Part shown: positions 8,455 to 17,141 of the stretch, piece by piece | Layout: each line of letters starts with the position of its first letter | Position numbering within the stretch: position 1 is the first letter of the stretch | NCBI RefSeq assembly: GCF_001439925.1 | Contig: NZ_LMBV01000008.1 | Location: 49,022-113,021 of the forward strand | Length of the DNA stretch: 64,000 nt | Reading direction: 5' to 3' | Origin: Peribacillus muralis | Lineage (GTDB): Bacteria; Bacillota; Bacilli; Bacillales; DSM-1321 | Position numbers and translations under genes: made by a program | Notes under the pieces: generated by a model | The model's input: the letters and a program-made list of their open reading frames with translations, nothing else | Databases searched by the model: none | Told to the model about the DNA's origin: nothing

Positions 8455-10394
8455 AGGCTGACGTATCGGTTGTCGGGGAAGGCGTGTTGGCCGACCAAGT
8501 CCATCGGCAATTAGCCAGCACATACCAGGTTAATCGCCTATCCGATTTCGCGGAAGAAATCCCGCAAGCGACTGCTTTGGTCCTTGTGCTTGAGGATGCC
8601 TGGAATCCCGCCTTGCATCTAAAGGCAGAAGAGCTAGTAAGGTCACGAAACATCCCTTGGCTGCGGGGATTCGTATCATTTGGAGAGGGAGTGGTCGGCC
8701 CCTTGGTGCGTGCAGGCATTCCCGGCTGCTCACAATGTGCAGATCTAAGGCAGCTCATGGCAGGACGTGACCGCAAGGAAATGTGGGGCATAAAAAAACA
8801 GCTCCAGGAAAATGGAGGGATCGGGCGTGATGCCGCAGCGTCGCGCACAGGACTTCTGCAGATGTCTCACCTGATCATGGAAGAGGTTAGGAGGTTCATG
8901 AGCGGTGACCATGTCCATTCAGAGGGGCGGGTTGGATTACTCAATCTGAAAACACTTAATGTATCGTGGCATACGTTTTTACCTGATCCATTGTGTCCCG
9001 TTTGCAGTCAATTGCCGGATGACACGAGCGATCGAGCAAGAATATCATTACAGCCAAGCCCAAAGATCAGTCCCGATAGTTACCGAACCCGTTCAATGGA
9101 CGATCTGGGCAAAGTTCTTGCCCGGGATTATTTGGACGCTCGCACGGGTTTCCTGAATAATAAAGTGACCGACCTTGTGCCGCCCTTTGCCGATGTTAGT
9201 GTTAATTTGCCTTTGTTCATAGGCGATGAAGCAACGGCTGGTCGGACTCTTTCATACGCTGCAAGCGAGATGACGGCCATATTGGAGGGTCTTGAACGAT
9301 ATTGCGGAATCGAGCCACACGGCAAGCGAACCGTGGTGCACGACAGCTACAACAACCTGAAAAACCAAGCACTCGATCCGATCAAGATAGGTGTACACGC
9401 TAAGGAAAATTATGCTCAACCCGATTTTCCGTTTCAGCCGTTCAATCCTGACCGCGCGATAGATTGGGTATGGGGATATTCGTTCCAGCAGGAGCGGCCG
9501 ATCTTAATTCCAGAGCGGCTTTCCTATTACAGCTTGGGCTGTGGCAATGGATTTGTGTATGAAACCTCCAATGGATGCGCTCTTGGCGGCAGTTTGGAGG
9601 AGGCCATTTTCTACGGCATTATGGAAGTGGTGGAACGTGATTCGTTTCTGATGACATGGTATGCACAACTGCCACTCAACCGGATTGACCCAAATTCGGC
9701 AAATGATAAAGAGCTGGAATTGATGATAGACAGAGCAAGGGCTGCGGCCGGTTATGATATCCAGTTATTCAATTCGACGATGGAGCACGGTATACCGAGC
9801 GTATGGGCGCTGGCAAAAAACAGGAAACAAAAGGGATTGAATCTCATATGCGCAGCAGGGGCCCATCTTGACCCGATCAGGGCGGTGAAAAGCGCGGTTT
9901 TCGAGTTGGCGGGCATGATGCTCACCCTTGATCAACAATTGGAAAAAAACAAGGAAGAGATCGAGAAGATGTTCGAAGATTCCTCCCTTGTACGGAAAAT
10001 GGATGACCATGGCATGCTGTATGGTCTGCCGCAATCGGAAGCACGACTGGATTTTCTGCTGAATGCGGATCGGCCGATGCGGACGTTTGCTGAAGAATTC
10101 ACGAAAAAGGAGAAGCATCAGGACTTGACTGATGATCTGCAAGACATTCTTCAGGAGTTTCGCCGCTTAAAGCTCGAGGTGATTGTGGTCGACCAGACGA
10201 CGCCTGAAATCGAGCGGAATGGATTGCATTGCGTGAAAGTGCTGATTCCGGGAATGCTGCCGATGACATTCGGCCATCATCTTACACGGGTGACAGGACT
10301 TGAGCGAGTACTCAGGGTACCAATGGAGCTTGGATTTGCAAAACGGCCGCTTGAATTCGCACAGCTCAACCCGCATCCGCATCCGTTTCCATAA
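8451..10394 (+). CDS. hcaD: Azoline-forming cyclodehydratase, fused C/D (YcaO) protein
   Basis: This is the ATP-dependent cyclodehydratase that converts core Cys to thiazolines. The N-terminal ~190 residues form the E1-like C domain with two CxxC pairs (C93/C96 and C182/C185), a likely structural zinc site. Residues ~200-647 are YcaO. SEMTAILEGLER (272-283) and SNGCALGGSLEEA...EVVERD (373-397) carry the Glu/Asn/Arg residues of the ATP and Mg site. The C-terminus ends in proline-rich PHPHPFP, matching the PxPxP tail of azoline-forming YcaO proteins. The GTG start overlaps the preceding gene by 4 bp. The dehydrogenase gene follows after 23 bp. All key motifs look intact. Confidence 0.93.
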   Translation: MKADVSVVGEGVLADQVHRQLASTYQVNRLSDFAEEIPQATALVLVLEDAWNPALHLKAEELVRSRNIPWLRGFVSFGEGVVGPLVRAGIPGCSQCADLRQLMAGRDRKEMWGIKKQLQENGGIGRDAAASRTGLLQMSHLIMEEVRRFMSGDHVHSEGRVGLLNLKTLNVSWHTFLPDPLCPVCSQLPDDTSDRARISLQPSPKISPDSYRTRSMDDLGKVLARDYLDARTGFLNNKVTDLVPPFADVSVNLPLFIGDEATAGRTLSYAASEMTAILEGLERYCGIEPHGKRTVVHDSYNNLKNQALDPIKIGVHAKENYAQPDFPFQPFNPDRAIDWVWGYSFQQERPILIPERLSYYSLGCGNGFVYETSNGCALGGSLEEAIFYGIMEVVERDSFLMTWYAQLPLNRIDPNSANDKELELMIDRARAAAGYDIQLFNSTMEHGIPSVWALAKNRKQKGLNLICAAGAHLDPIRAVKSAVFELAGMMLTLDQQLEKNKEEIEKMFEDSSLVRKMDDHGMLYGLPQSEARLDFLLNADRPMRTFAEEFTKKEKHQDLTDDLQDILQEFRRLKLEVIVVDQTTPEIERNGLHCVKVLIPGMLPMTFGHHLTRVTGLERVLRVPMELGFAKRPLEFAQLNPHPHPFP

Positions 10395-10417
10395 ACGGTG
10401 ACCAAGGAGGTAGGGGG

Positions 10418-11983
10418 ATGAGTTTAGACACATTTTTGCATAATTTGCATTTTGACATTGAAAAGGCAAGTCCACCTGATTGGGAAGTGGATTGGGAGGA
10501 TGCACCGCTTCCGTTTAAGCTCTACCGTGGCTTGCCACAGTTTCCGTTGACACTTGAGGTGCCGCTTACGCTTGATGGACCTGCCGATTTTTCGAAGCGT
10601 GGCGTAGGAGGAATCGGTCATTTTCTCTGGTATGCCTATGGACTTACCCAAATCAGTCAAGCACCTAGAGCCTCTGATCCTGATGACCTCATGCAGTCAT
10701 TCAGGCGTTACCCGCCATCAGGTGGGGGGCTTTATCCTAGTGAGCTGTATGTGTACTTGAAGACAGAGGAATTTCCTGATGGGGTTTATCATTATGATGC
10801 GGCACACCATCGATTGGTGCTTTTGCGGGAAGGGAATTTTGATTCATATTTAACGAAAAGCCTTGGTGATCGCTGCAATCTATCCGCATGCTTTGGCGTT
10901 ATATTCGTTTCGACGATGTTTTGGAAAAACTTTTTCAAATATAATAATTTTTCATATCGGCTGCAAGGCCTTGATGCGGGGGTGCTCATCGGACAGCTGC
11001 TTGAAGTGGCCAAACGGTTCGGTATGAATACGAAGGTGTGCTTTCAATTCCTGGATCGCGCCATCAATCATCTCCTTGGACTATCGGAAGAAGAAGAAAG
11101 CACCTATGCCATGATCGCCTTATCGAAGGAACGAGCAAATGTGTGTACGAGTGATAAGAATACAGAAGCTGTCACCTCGGCCGATTTGTGCCGGGAATTG
11201 CCGGATATCCAGACGGAACACTATGTTCGGTCGCTCGTGGTCAAGGAATTCCCGATGGTAACGACAATGAATCGAGCATCGATGATCGAAACCAGCAGGA
11301 CGATACAACCGATCGAACCAAAGGAAGGACGGAAGTGCGAGGGACATGTAATTGCCCTGCCTATCGTGAAGAGGTTGTCCTATGATTTGGCTTCGGTTTG
11401 CAAAAAACGATTTTCACCTGAGATGGACTTCGTTTTAGGAAAGGTAAGTCAAGTGCAACTGGCACTGCTCCTCCAAGAATCAACAGCTTCATTCGCCTAT
11501 CGAAATGATCTGGATAAATCAAGTGTAGACACCGAGCACCGCGTCTCCATCTATGTTAGCTTATATAATGTAGAAGACTTGGAAAATGGATCGTATCAAT
11601 ATGATGGCAAAACACATTCGTTAATATTGATACGACCGGGCGATCACCGGCTTCAACTGCAATCCGGAATGTCACTGGATATCTTGAACTTCCAGCAAGT
11701 CCCCATCTGCATCCATGTGGCGGGCGATCGCACCTACTTCAAGTCACAGCTTGGATATAGGGGATACCGCATCCAGCAAATGGAGGCGGGAATGCTTGTC
11801 CAGCGAATATTGTTAGCGGCGTCTGCCCTCGGAATGAATGGGCACCCCCTCCTCGGGTTCGACGTCCATATGTGTGATGAGCTCTATAAAATGTCCGGTT
11901 CCCAAGGAAAAACAAGCCTGATTCAAATCCCGATCGCACCGTATCGCAATCGACCGTGGCTAAAAGCTGGACTGCACAGCTAA
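10418..11983 (+). CDS. SagB-type FMN peptide dehydrogenase (azoline oxidase), two-lobed
   Basis: This 521-residue SagB-family nitroreductase-fold enzyme should oxidise thiazolines to thiazoles using FMN. The N-terminal half has the classic RRYPPSGGGLYPSELYVYL motif (around residues 92-112) and a WKNFFKYNNFSYRLQGLDAG helix. The C-terminal half repeats the fold in degenerate form (VSIYVSLYNV...YQYDGKTHSLILI, then RGYRIQQMEAGMLVQRIL), so the protein is an internal duplication, probably with one active lobe. An SD AAGGAGG sits 7 nt before the ATG. It is the last gene of the bacteriocin operon, and a strong bidirectional terminator follows. No exporter, protease or immunity gene is adjacent. Confidence 0.88.
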   Translation: MSLDTFLHNLHFDIEKASPPDWEVDWEDAPLPFKLYRGLPQFPLTLEVPLTLDGPADFSKRGVGGIGHFLWYAYGLTQISQAPRASDPDDLMQSFRRYPPSGGGLYPSELYVYLKTEEFPDGVYHYDAAHHRLVLLREGNFDSYLTKSLGDRCNLSACFGVIFVSTMFWKNFFKYNNFSYRLQGLDAGVLIGQLLEVAKRFGMNTKVCFQFLDRAINHLLGLSEEEESTYAMIALSKERANVCTSDKNTEAVTSADLCRELPDIQTEHYVRSLVVKEFPMVTTMNRASMIETSRTIQPIEPKEGRKCEGHVIALPIVKRLSYDLASVCKKRFSPEMDFVLGKVSQVQLALLLQESTASFAYRNDLDKSSVDTEHRVSIYVSLYNVEDLENGSYQYDGKTHSLILIRPGDHRLQLQSGMSLDILNFQQVPICIHVAGDRTYFKSQLGYRGYRIQQMEAGMLVQRILLAASALGMNGHPLLGFDVHMCDELYKMSGSQGKTSLIQIPIAPYRNRPWLKAGLHS

Positions 11984-11992
11984 ACATAAGAA

Positions 11993-12032
11993 ACGAAGGC
12001 CACCATCCCTTTCTGGAGATGGTGGCCTTCGT
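11993..12032. terminator. Bidirectional terminator between the bacteriocin operon and the RpiR gene
   Basis: A perfect 15-bp stem (ACGAAGGCCACCATC with its complement) surrounds a 10-nt loop. It lies between convergent genes, with short T-rich flanks on each strand. Confidence 0.85.
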
Positions 12033-12051
12033 TATTTGAAGAAGAGGGGAA

Positions 12052-12893
12052 TCAGTGGGTATCCGTTAATGCTTGCAACGTCCTTTCCCTAATACTTATC
12101 CTGTTCTTATAATCCTTTGCAACCAATTCGGTATAAAGCAAATCAAAAAGCAATAAGAGCGGAAGCAATGGAAAGATGTTCTGTCCCATATGCATGCTAT
12201 TTTTGCTTGTGACCAATAGCGATATGTCACTTAACTGTGAGAGCTCGGAATTTTTATCGCCAGTAAAAACCAAGATCAGTGAGCCTTGTTTCTTCGCTAT
12301 TTTCACCGCGCGAATGACCTCTTTTGTTGTGCCGCTAATGGAAATGCCGATGACAACGCTATCTCGGTTGCTTAAAGCTGCATCCATCATCGATTGATGC
12401 GGGTCGGTTATCGCCTCGACTGACAGCCCGATCCTGAAAAACTTCGATTTGAACTCATGTGCCGCTATACCTGAACTTCCTATTCCATAGACATGTATCT
12501 TTTTTGCCTTGGTAAGCAAAGATACCGCTTTATGGATATCTTCATAAGAAGTAATATGAAAGGTATGATCGATGATGCCCAAGTGATCTTGACATAATTT
12601 CGCAAAATAATCGACATTTTTAGATCCTTCATATGTATCGGCGTATTTTGGAGATCGACGAATCTTTTTAACTCATGCTTAAATTCATTAAATACGGAAA
12701 AAGCTAATTTTTGACAGAAACGCGTTATCGTTGCCGCCGAGATATGCAGCTTTTTAGCGATTTGACTAATCGTTAACTGACTCACTTCCTCCGGGTGTTG
12801 TAGTATATATTTGGCTAATTCTTCTTCCGTTTTGGTGAATTTGCTCATACTGCACTCAATTCCATATATGAGGTTTTCTGCTAAGTATTCCAT
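12052..12893 (-). pseudogene. MurR/RpiR-family regulator broken by a frameshift
   Basis: The 5' part (12893 down to about 12640) encodes the RpiR helix-turn-helix: SKFTKTEEELAKYILQHPEEV, then LTISQIAKKLHISAATITRFCQKL. The rest continues in another frame from about 12640 to 12052 as the SIS sugar-phosphate domain (KKIHVYGIGSSGIAAHEFKSKF, then VIGISISGTTKEVI). The switch must lie between about 12620 and 12670, because the downstream frame has a stop just upstream. One inserted or deleted base would restore a normal ~280-residue regulator. It could be a true pseudogene or a sequencing error. It lies divergent from aspartase and might have controlled it or a lost amino-sugar operon. Confidence 0.8.
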
Positions 12894-12905
12894 ATGACCA
12901 CCCAT

Positions 12906-13528
12906 TCAGGCAAAATATAAGATATGTAAAGTTTAATGTAACCATTAAGGCCGTCAATAACCGAAATCTTTAAAGAAGTGGGAGTCATTATAATCGCCCA
13001 ACCTGTAAAGATTCAACCCGTTTAATCCAGCTCTTCCTTGAAAGCGTTTATTTGCTGGACAAAACAATAAAGTTGTAGGAAGATGTTCTAATGGCATTCA
13101 GCCAATTAATCGTTTCCCGATGCCGATGCTTGCCGAGAAATGATGGGAGTATCATATAAAATTTTGAAAGAAAAGCTACTTAAATTATTCTTATATAAAA
13201 TTATAAAATCTAGTATAATGAAATTGTCCAACGATACCTATCTTCCGTAAAATTGGGCTGATGTTGCATTGGATAGGGTTCACCCCAATAATAGAGCCAA
13301 AATCCCAAAATCCCTTTGCTTTCAAAGATCCATTTGAAAGTAATTGAAGGGGTGTTATATTATTCGTTGGAAAACATTTTTGAAGAATGTATGAAGGTAG
13401 GGGAGCGAATATTATAATTATAAGGCTCGTTCCAGGTTAAATGATGGAACCAACCATTCCAAAACTGATGTGATGCACAAAGGTGAAGAGAAGAATTTAC
13501 GTTTTAAAAACATGGGGGCGCAAGAGAA
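12906..13528. other. Long regulatory gap between the RpiR remnant and aspartase
   Basis: This 620-bp AT-rich region has no credible gene. TATAAT at 13214-13219 could be a -10, but no good -35 is spaced with it. TGAAAGCGTTTATT (13039-13052) resembles a CcpA cre site with a poor right end and lies inside a short CCAGC...GCTGG inverted repeat. Nothing else is clear. Confidence 0.4.
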
Positions 13529-14959
13529 ATGATGATAGATGAAAAAACAATCCGAATCGAGAAAGACTTTCTAGGTGAAAAGGAAATTCCAGTTAATGTG
13601 TATTATGGGATTCAGACTTTACGCGCAGTGGAAAATTTTCCGATTACCGGATACAAGGTTAATGAAGAAATGATTCGTGCCTTGGCGATGATAAAAAAAG
13701 CGGCCGCGTTAGCCAACATGGACACAAAACGGTTGTATGAAGGAATTGGGGAAAATATCGTAAAAGCTTCTGATGAAGTGATCGAAGGAAAATGGCATGA
13801 ATATTTCATCGTCGATCCAATTCAAGGTGGCGCCGGTACATCCATGAATATGAACATTAATGAAATCGTTGCCAATCGGGCCATAGAATTAATGGGACAT
13901 GAAAAAGGGGATTACTCAAAAGTTAGTCCTAACAGCCACGTTAATATGTCCCAGTCGACCAATGACGTCTTCCCGACGGCGATTCATATCTCGACGCTGC
14001 GACTATTGGAACAATTACTAGAGACGATGACGAAGATGGGTTCCGTCTTTAAAGCAAAAGCAAAACAATTCGATCACGTTATCAAAATGGGCCGTACTCA
14101 TCTTCAAGATGCCGTGCCCATTCGTCTCGGCCAAGAATTCGAGGCATATAGCCGTGTGCTTGAGCGGGATATAAAAAGGATAAGTCACTCTCGCCAGCAC
14201 TTATATGAAGTGAATATGGGAGCAACAGCTGTTGGAACGGGATTGAATGCAGATCCACGCTATATCGAAAATGTTGTGAAGTATTTAGCTGAAATTAGCG
14301 AAATGCCGCTAGTGGGTGCAGAACATTTGGTGGATGGCACACAAAACACGGATGCTTATACCGAAGTGTCAGCTGCATTGAAAGTATGTATGATGAACAT
14401 GTCAAAAATCGCGAACGATCTACGTTTGATGGCTTCTGGCCCAAGAGCTGGCTTAGCGGAAATCACGCTTCCAGCACGTCAACCAGGTTCATCGATCATG
14501 CCAGGAAAAGTGAATCCGGTCATGCCTGAACTGATCAACCAAGTTGCTTTCCAGGTAATTGGGAATGATAATACAATCTGCTTGGCATCAGAAGCGGGGC
14601 AATTGGAATTGAACGTAATGGAGCCTGTACTCGTATTCAATTTATTACAGTCGATCAGCATCATGAATAATGCCTTCAATGTATTCACCGATTATTGCTT
14701 GGAAGGTATCGAAGCAAATGAGGAACACTTAAAAGAATATGTCGAAAAAAGCGTTGGCGTCATCACGGCCGTCAATCCGCATCTCGGATATGAAGTCGTT
14801 TCACGTATCGCGCGTGAAGCGATTCTAAAAGGCAAATCCGTTCGCGAACTTTGCCTGCAGTATGATGTGCTGACGGCAGAAGAATTGGATTTGATCCTAA
14901 ACCCTTATGAAATGACCAAGCCTGGTATAGCAGGTGCTTCTCTTTTCGATCGGGAATAA
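13529..14959 (+). CDS. aspA: Aspartate ammonia-lyase (aspartase)
   Basis: It catalyses L-aspartate to fumarate plus ammonia in the cytoplasm. The 476-residue length is typical for the aspartase/fumarase superfamily. Conserved regions are GAGTSMNMNINEI (101-113), NMSQSTNDVFPTA (139-151), MGRTHLQDAVP (187-197) and the signature GSSIMPGKVNPVMPE (320-334). EAGQLELNVMEP after the signature favours aspartase over class II fumarase. The start is one of two adjacent ATG codons (13529 or 13532), behind a purine-rich but imperfect ribosome site. It stands alone: the neighbouring RpiR regulator is divergent and broken, and a terminator follows. It would feed aspartate-derived carbon to the TCA cycle. 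Confidence 0.93.
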   Translation: MMIDEKTIRIEKDFLGEKEIPVNVYYGIQTLRAVENFPITGYKVNEEMIRALAMIKKAAALANMDTKRLYEGIGENIVKASDEVIEGKWHEYFIVDPIQGGAGTSMNMNINEIVANRAIELMGHEKGDYSKVSPNSHVNMSQSTNDVFPTAIHISTLRLLEQLLETMTKMGSVFKAKAKQFDHVIKMGRTHLQDAVPIRLGQEFEAYSRVLERDIKRISHSRQHLYEVNMGATAVGTGLNADPRYIENVVKYLAEISEMPLVGAEHLVDGTQNTDAYTEVSAALKVCMMNMSKIANDLRLMASGPRAGLAEITLPARQPGSSIMPGKVNPVMPELINQVAFQVIGNDNTICLASEAGQLELNVMEPVLVFNLLQSISIMNNAFNVFTDYCLEGIEANEEHLKEYVEKSVGVITAVNPHLGYEVVSRIAREAILKGKSVRELCLQYDVLTAEELDLILNPYEMTKPGIAGASLFDRE

Positions 14960-14971
14960 AAAATTTTCAGA

Positions 14972-15010
14972 AGAACTATGCCTGCTTAGTTAGAGGCATA
15001 GTTCTTTTTC
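14972..15010 (+). terminator. Intrinsic terminator of aspartase
   Basis: AGAACTATGCCT pairs with AGGCATAGTTCT across a 10-nt loop, followed by TTTTCTT. Confidence 0.88.
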
Positions 15011-15258
15011 TTGTTCAGGCATGTTGTTCACTACAATTGAATAACAAGGATGTTGCTTTAAATACTTTTTCTGCTTCTTAAGTTCCGAAAGAATTTGTCC
15101 AGACTGTTACGCCCGTCTTTTAAAAAACATTTAGAGTGATTGCCCCTCTAATTCTTTTGGTTATTTTGGGTAATAATTATTAATAGGGGCAACTTGTTAC
15201 AGCGATAATAATCAATCCAATTTCATAGTACATAACGCTATATCATAAAAAGCCCTGA

Positions 15259-15435
15259 TTAAAAAAAGCACGTAAGCATGAACAACAACAATTCGAACGC
15301 TTTGTCATGCCTGCAGAACCGACTAACTTATACACGGATGTGAACCTAAAACATAAAGAACTCAATCAGTGGGAACATAGAGTGATTAAGGATGGCCCAC
15401 TGGATGAGGGTTTTGCTAGTGAAAGGAGGAAATAA
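15259..15435 (+). pseudogene. Open 3' gene remnant in front of the ABC ATPase
   Basis: The frame is open from just after a TGA at 15256 to TAA at 15433-15435. It encodes a protein-like tail (HEQQQFERFVMPAEPTNLY...ELNQWEHRVIKDGPLDEGF) with no start signal. It ends within the SD of the next gene, as a co-translated upstream gene would. I do not recognise the family. It is probably the end of a deleted operon partner, perhaps a missing part of the transporter operon. The sequence 15011-15258 before it is AT-rich and holds nothing I can name. Confidence 0.35.
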
Positions 15436-15438
15436 TAA

Positions 15439-16503
15439 ATGGCTTTATTCACTTTACAAGATATTTCCGTCGCTTATGGCAAACAGAAAATTTTAAAGGA
15501 CTTCAGCCTTGAGATTGAGAAAGGGAAATTGGTCTCACTCCTTGGACCAAGCGGCTGTGGGAAAACGACGACTCTGCGTGTGATTGCCGGGTTGTTAAAG
15601 GCGAACGGAGGAAAATTTCTATTCAAGGATAAGAATTATATGAAGGTTCCCGTCAACAAGCGGAACTTTGGCTTTGTGTTTCAGAGCTATGCATTATTTC
15701 CGCATTTGTCGATCTTCGATAATATTGCATTCGGTCTTCGTCTAAGAAAGAATTCAAAAGCTGAAATCGAAAAAAAGGTAAGGAATGTGCTGGAAATCGT
15801 TAATTTAACAGGATGTGAAAAACGATTTCCGGAAGAGCTTTCTGGAGGGCAAAAGCAGCGCGTTGCGATTGCGAGGGCGCTGGTGATAGAACCGGATATC
15901 CTCTTATTTGACGAGCCATTGAGTAATCTTGATGCGAAATTAAGGGTGAATATGCGGGCCGAGATTCGCAGGATTCAACAGGAACTTGGAATTACAACGG
16001 TTTATGTTTCCCATGACCAGGAAGAGTGCTTGGCGATATCCGATCAAGTGGCGATCATGAATAAGGGGGCCATCGAGCAGTTTAGTGACCCTGCGACCAT
16101 TTACCAATATCCTCAAACCAAATTCGTCGCGGATTTCATCGGCTTCCAAAACTTCATAGACTTCGATAAGCGGACGGATCATCACGATAAAATTGAGCTA
16201 AAAAAATCCGGCTACTCCTTTGTATTGGATAAGGATGCGCGGATGACCAATAACGCTGGGAAAATAGGTGTGATCAGACCGGGCGATCTTCTGATCAAGG
16301 AAAAGGGTGACGCTTGCGCCGTTCAGGAAAATAGCTTATCCGGCCGTGTCAAGGTGAGTACGTATCTTGGAAGAAGCTATCAATACGTCGTTGAAACGCC
16401 GATAGGGGATTTCATCGTCAACAAGGAAAGTGCGGAATCCTTTCGGACGGGGCAGGAAATCGTTCTTGAAGTTCCGAGAAACCAGATGGTGCTTGTCGAT
16501 TGA
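15439..16503 (+). CDS. ABC transporter ATP-binding protein, PotA/FbpC-like, orphan
   Basis: This 354-residue ATPase belongs to the importer family that energises polyamine, iron, sugar or phosphonate uptake. Walker A is GPSGCGKT (36-43), the Q-loop FQSYALFPHL starts at 81, the signature LSGGQKQR is at 134-141, Walker B ILLFDEP at 154-160 and the H-loop His at 192. A TOBE-like C-terminal domain (from about 270) is typical of this class. The ATG follows AAAGGAGG. No permease or binding-protein gene lies beside it, and only a gene remnant precedes it, so its partners are elsewhere or lost. The substrate cannot be assigned. Confidence 0.88.
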   Translation: MALFTLQDISVAYGKQKILKDFSLEIEKGKLVSLLGPSGCGKTTTLRVIAGLLKANGGKFLFKDKNYMKVPVNKRNFGFVFQSYALFPHLSIFDNIAFGLRLRKNSKAEIEKKVRNVLEIVNLTGCEKRFPEELSGGQKQRVAIARALVIEPDILLFDEPLSNLDAKLRVNMRAEIRRIQQELGITTVYVSHDQEECLAISDQVAIMNKGAIEQFSDPATIYQYPQTKFVADFIGFQNFIDFDKRTDHHDKIELKKSGYSFVLDKDARMTNNAGKIGVIRPGDLLIKEKGDACAVQENSLSGRVKVSTYLGRSYQYVVETPIGDFIVNKESAESFRTGQEIVLEVPRNQMVLVD

Positions 16504-16604
16504 GTTAAGTTAATAAGGTGATTCCAACTTACTTTAATTTCCATTAAGTGAAAGATATGATAAAATGGAGGAACAACTGAGGGTAGAGTGGTTGGTCACA
16601 TACT

Positions 16605-16632
16605 TTTCCATCTATAGATGGAAAGGAGGTGA
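16605..16632 (+). promoter_or_regulatory. Hairpin abutting the SD of the small peptide gene
   Basis: TTTCCATC-TATA-GATGGAAA forms a perfect 8-bp hairpin at 16605-16624, immediately followed by the strong SD GGAGGTGA at 16625-16632. Stacking on this hairpin could modulate ribosome access to the ATG at 16637. Confidence 0.65.
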
Positions 16633-16636
16633 CTGT

Positions 16637-16789
16637 ATGTTTCATTTCTTATTGAACGTAATTGTGGATATGGGTAAAGAGATATTTGTTGCAGTAGCAA
16701 CCAGTCTTATCCTGTCTATGTTCGCCAAGAAACGGAAAAAGAACCACTCATCCTCCCAAGATGGCAATGGTTCTTCTTCTGACGATTAA
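16637..16789 (+). CDS. Small membrane peptide, 50 residues, toxin-like architecture
   Basis: The predicted peptide has one transmembrane stretch (about residues 2-28, ending in TSLILSMFA), a basic KKRKKN juncture, and a Ser/Asp-rich tail ending SSSDD. It has a very strong SD (GGAGGTGA, 4-nt spacing). Its mRNA is enclosed by a perfect 16-bp inverted repeat, carries a hairpin just before the SD and ends at an intrinsic terminator. Hydrophobic segment plus basic tail and tight RNA structure fit type I toxins of Gram-positive bacteria, though I cannot match it to a named family (TxpA, BsrG or Hol-Tox). A small regulatory membrane protein is the alternative. Any antisense antitoxin RNA is not proven by sequence. 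Confidence 0.65.
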   Translation: MFHFLLNVIVDMGKEIFVAVATSLILSMFAKKRKKNHSSSQDGNGSSSDD

Positions 16790-16826
16790 ATTAAGTTAGT
16801 TGTGACCAACCACTCTTGCTAGTTGT

Positions 16827-16857
16827 CAGCCTCATGTTAGCGCATGGGGCTGTTTTT
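16827..16857 (+). terminator. Terminator of the small peptide gene
   Basis: CAGCCTCATG and CATGGGGCTG form a 10-bp stem with one G-U pair and a 6-nt loop, followed by five T. Confidence 0.85.
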
Positions 16858-17141
16858 ATTTTATGATAATATAAGGATAACATACCCCGATTTTAAAGTA
16901 AATATTCAGACATTGAAGGGGAGTTACGGAAGCAGCATGAGAAAATGAATGCTAAAACCTTGATTAACGAACAAAAGAAAGAGCGTGCTCTGAAAAATAT
17001 TGATCAAAACATGCTCTTAATATATTCCATTGAATGGTTCTATTATTTTCCTTTAAAGCGCAGGTTGGTAATATAAACTACTCTGAAAAGTTCATATTGT
17101 TGGGTACGATAAACCTTTATAAAGGTGACATTAAAAATGAC
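16858..17141. other. Intergenic region with a doubtful 43-codon frame
   Basis: A plus-strand frame from ATG 16945 to TAA 17076 (NAKTLINEQKKERALKNIDQ...) is open back to 16897 and reads as a charged helix followed by a hydrophobic end. It has no convincing SD and may be a gene remnant. I see no terminator clearly belonging to the minus-strand hydrolase gene that ends at 17142. Confidence 0.3.

Larger units (their letters stand above)
16585..16816 (+). promoter_or_regulatory. Long-range 16-bp inverted repeat flanking the small peptide gene
   Basis: AGAGTGGTTGGTCACA at 16585-16600 is the exact reverse complement of TGTGACCAACCACTCT at 16801-16816. The two arms enclose the whole 50-codon gene. 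The transcript could therefore fold end to end, a feature of stable, translationally inert type I toxin mRNAs. Confidence 0.75.

Noticed and set aside
13039-13052. CcpA cre site upstream of aspartase
   Set aside because: The right end departs from consensus and the site is almost 500 bp from the gene, so it is noted only as a resemblance.
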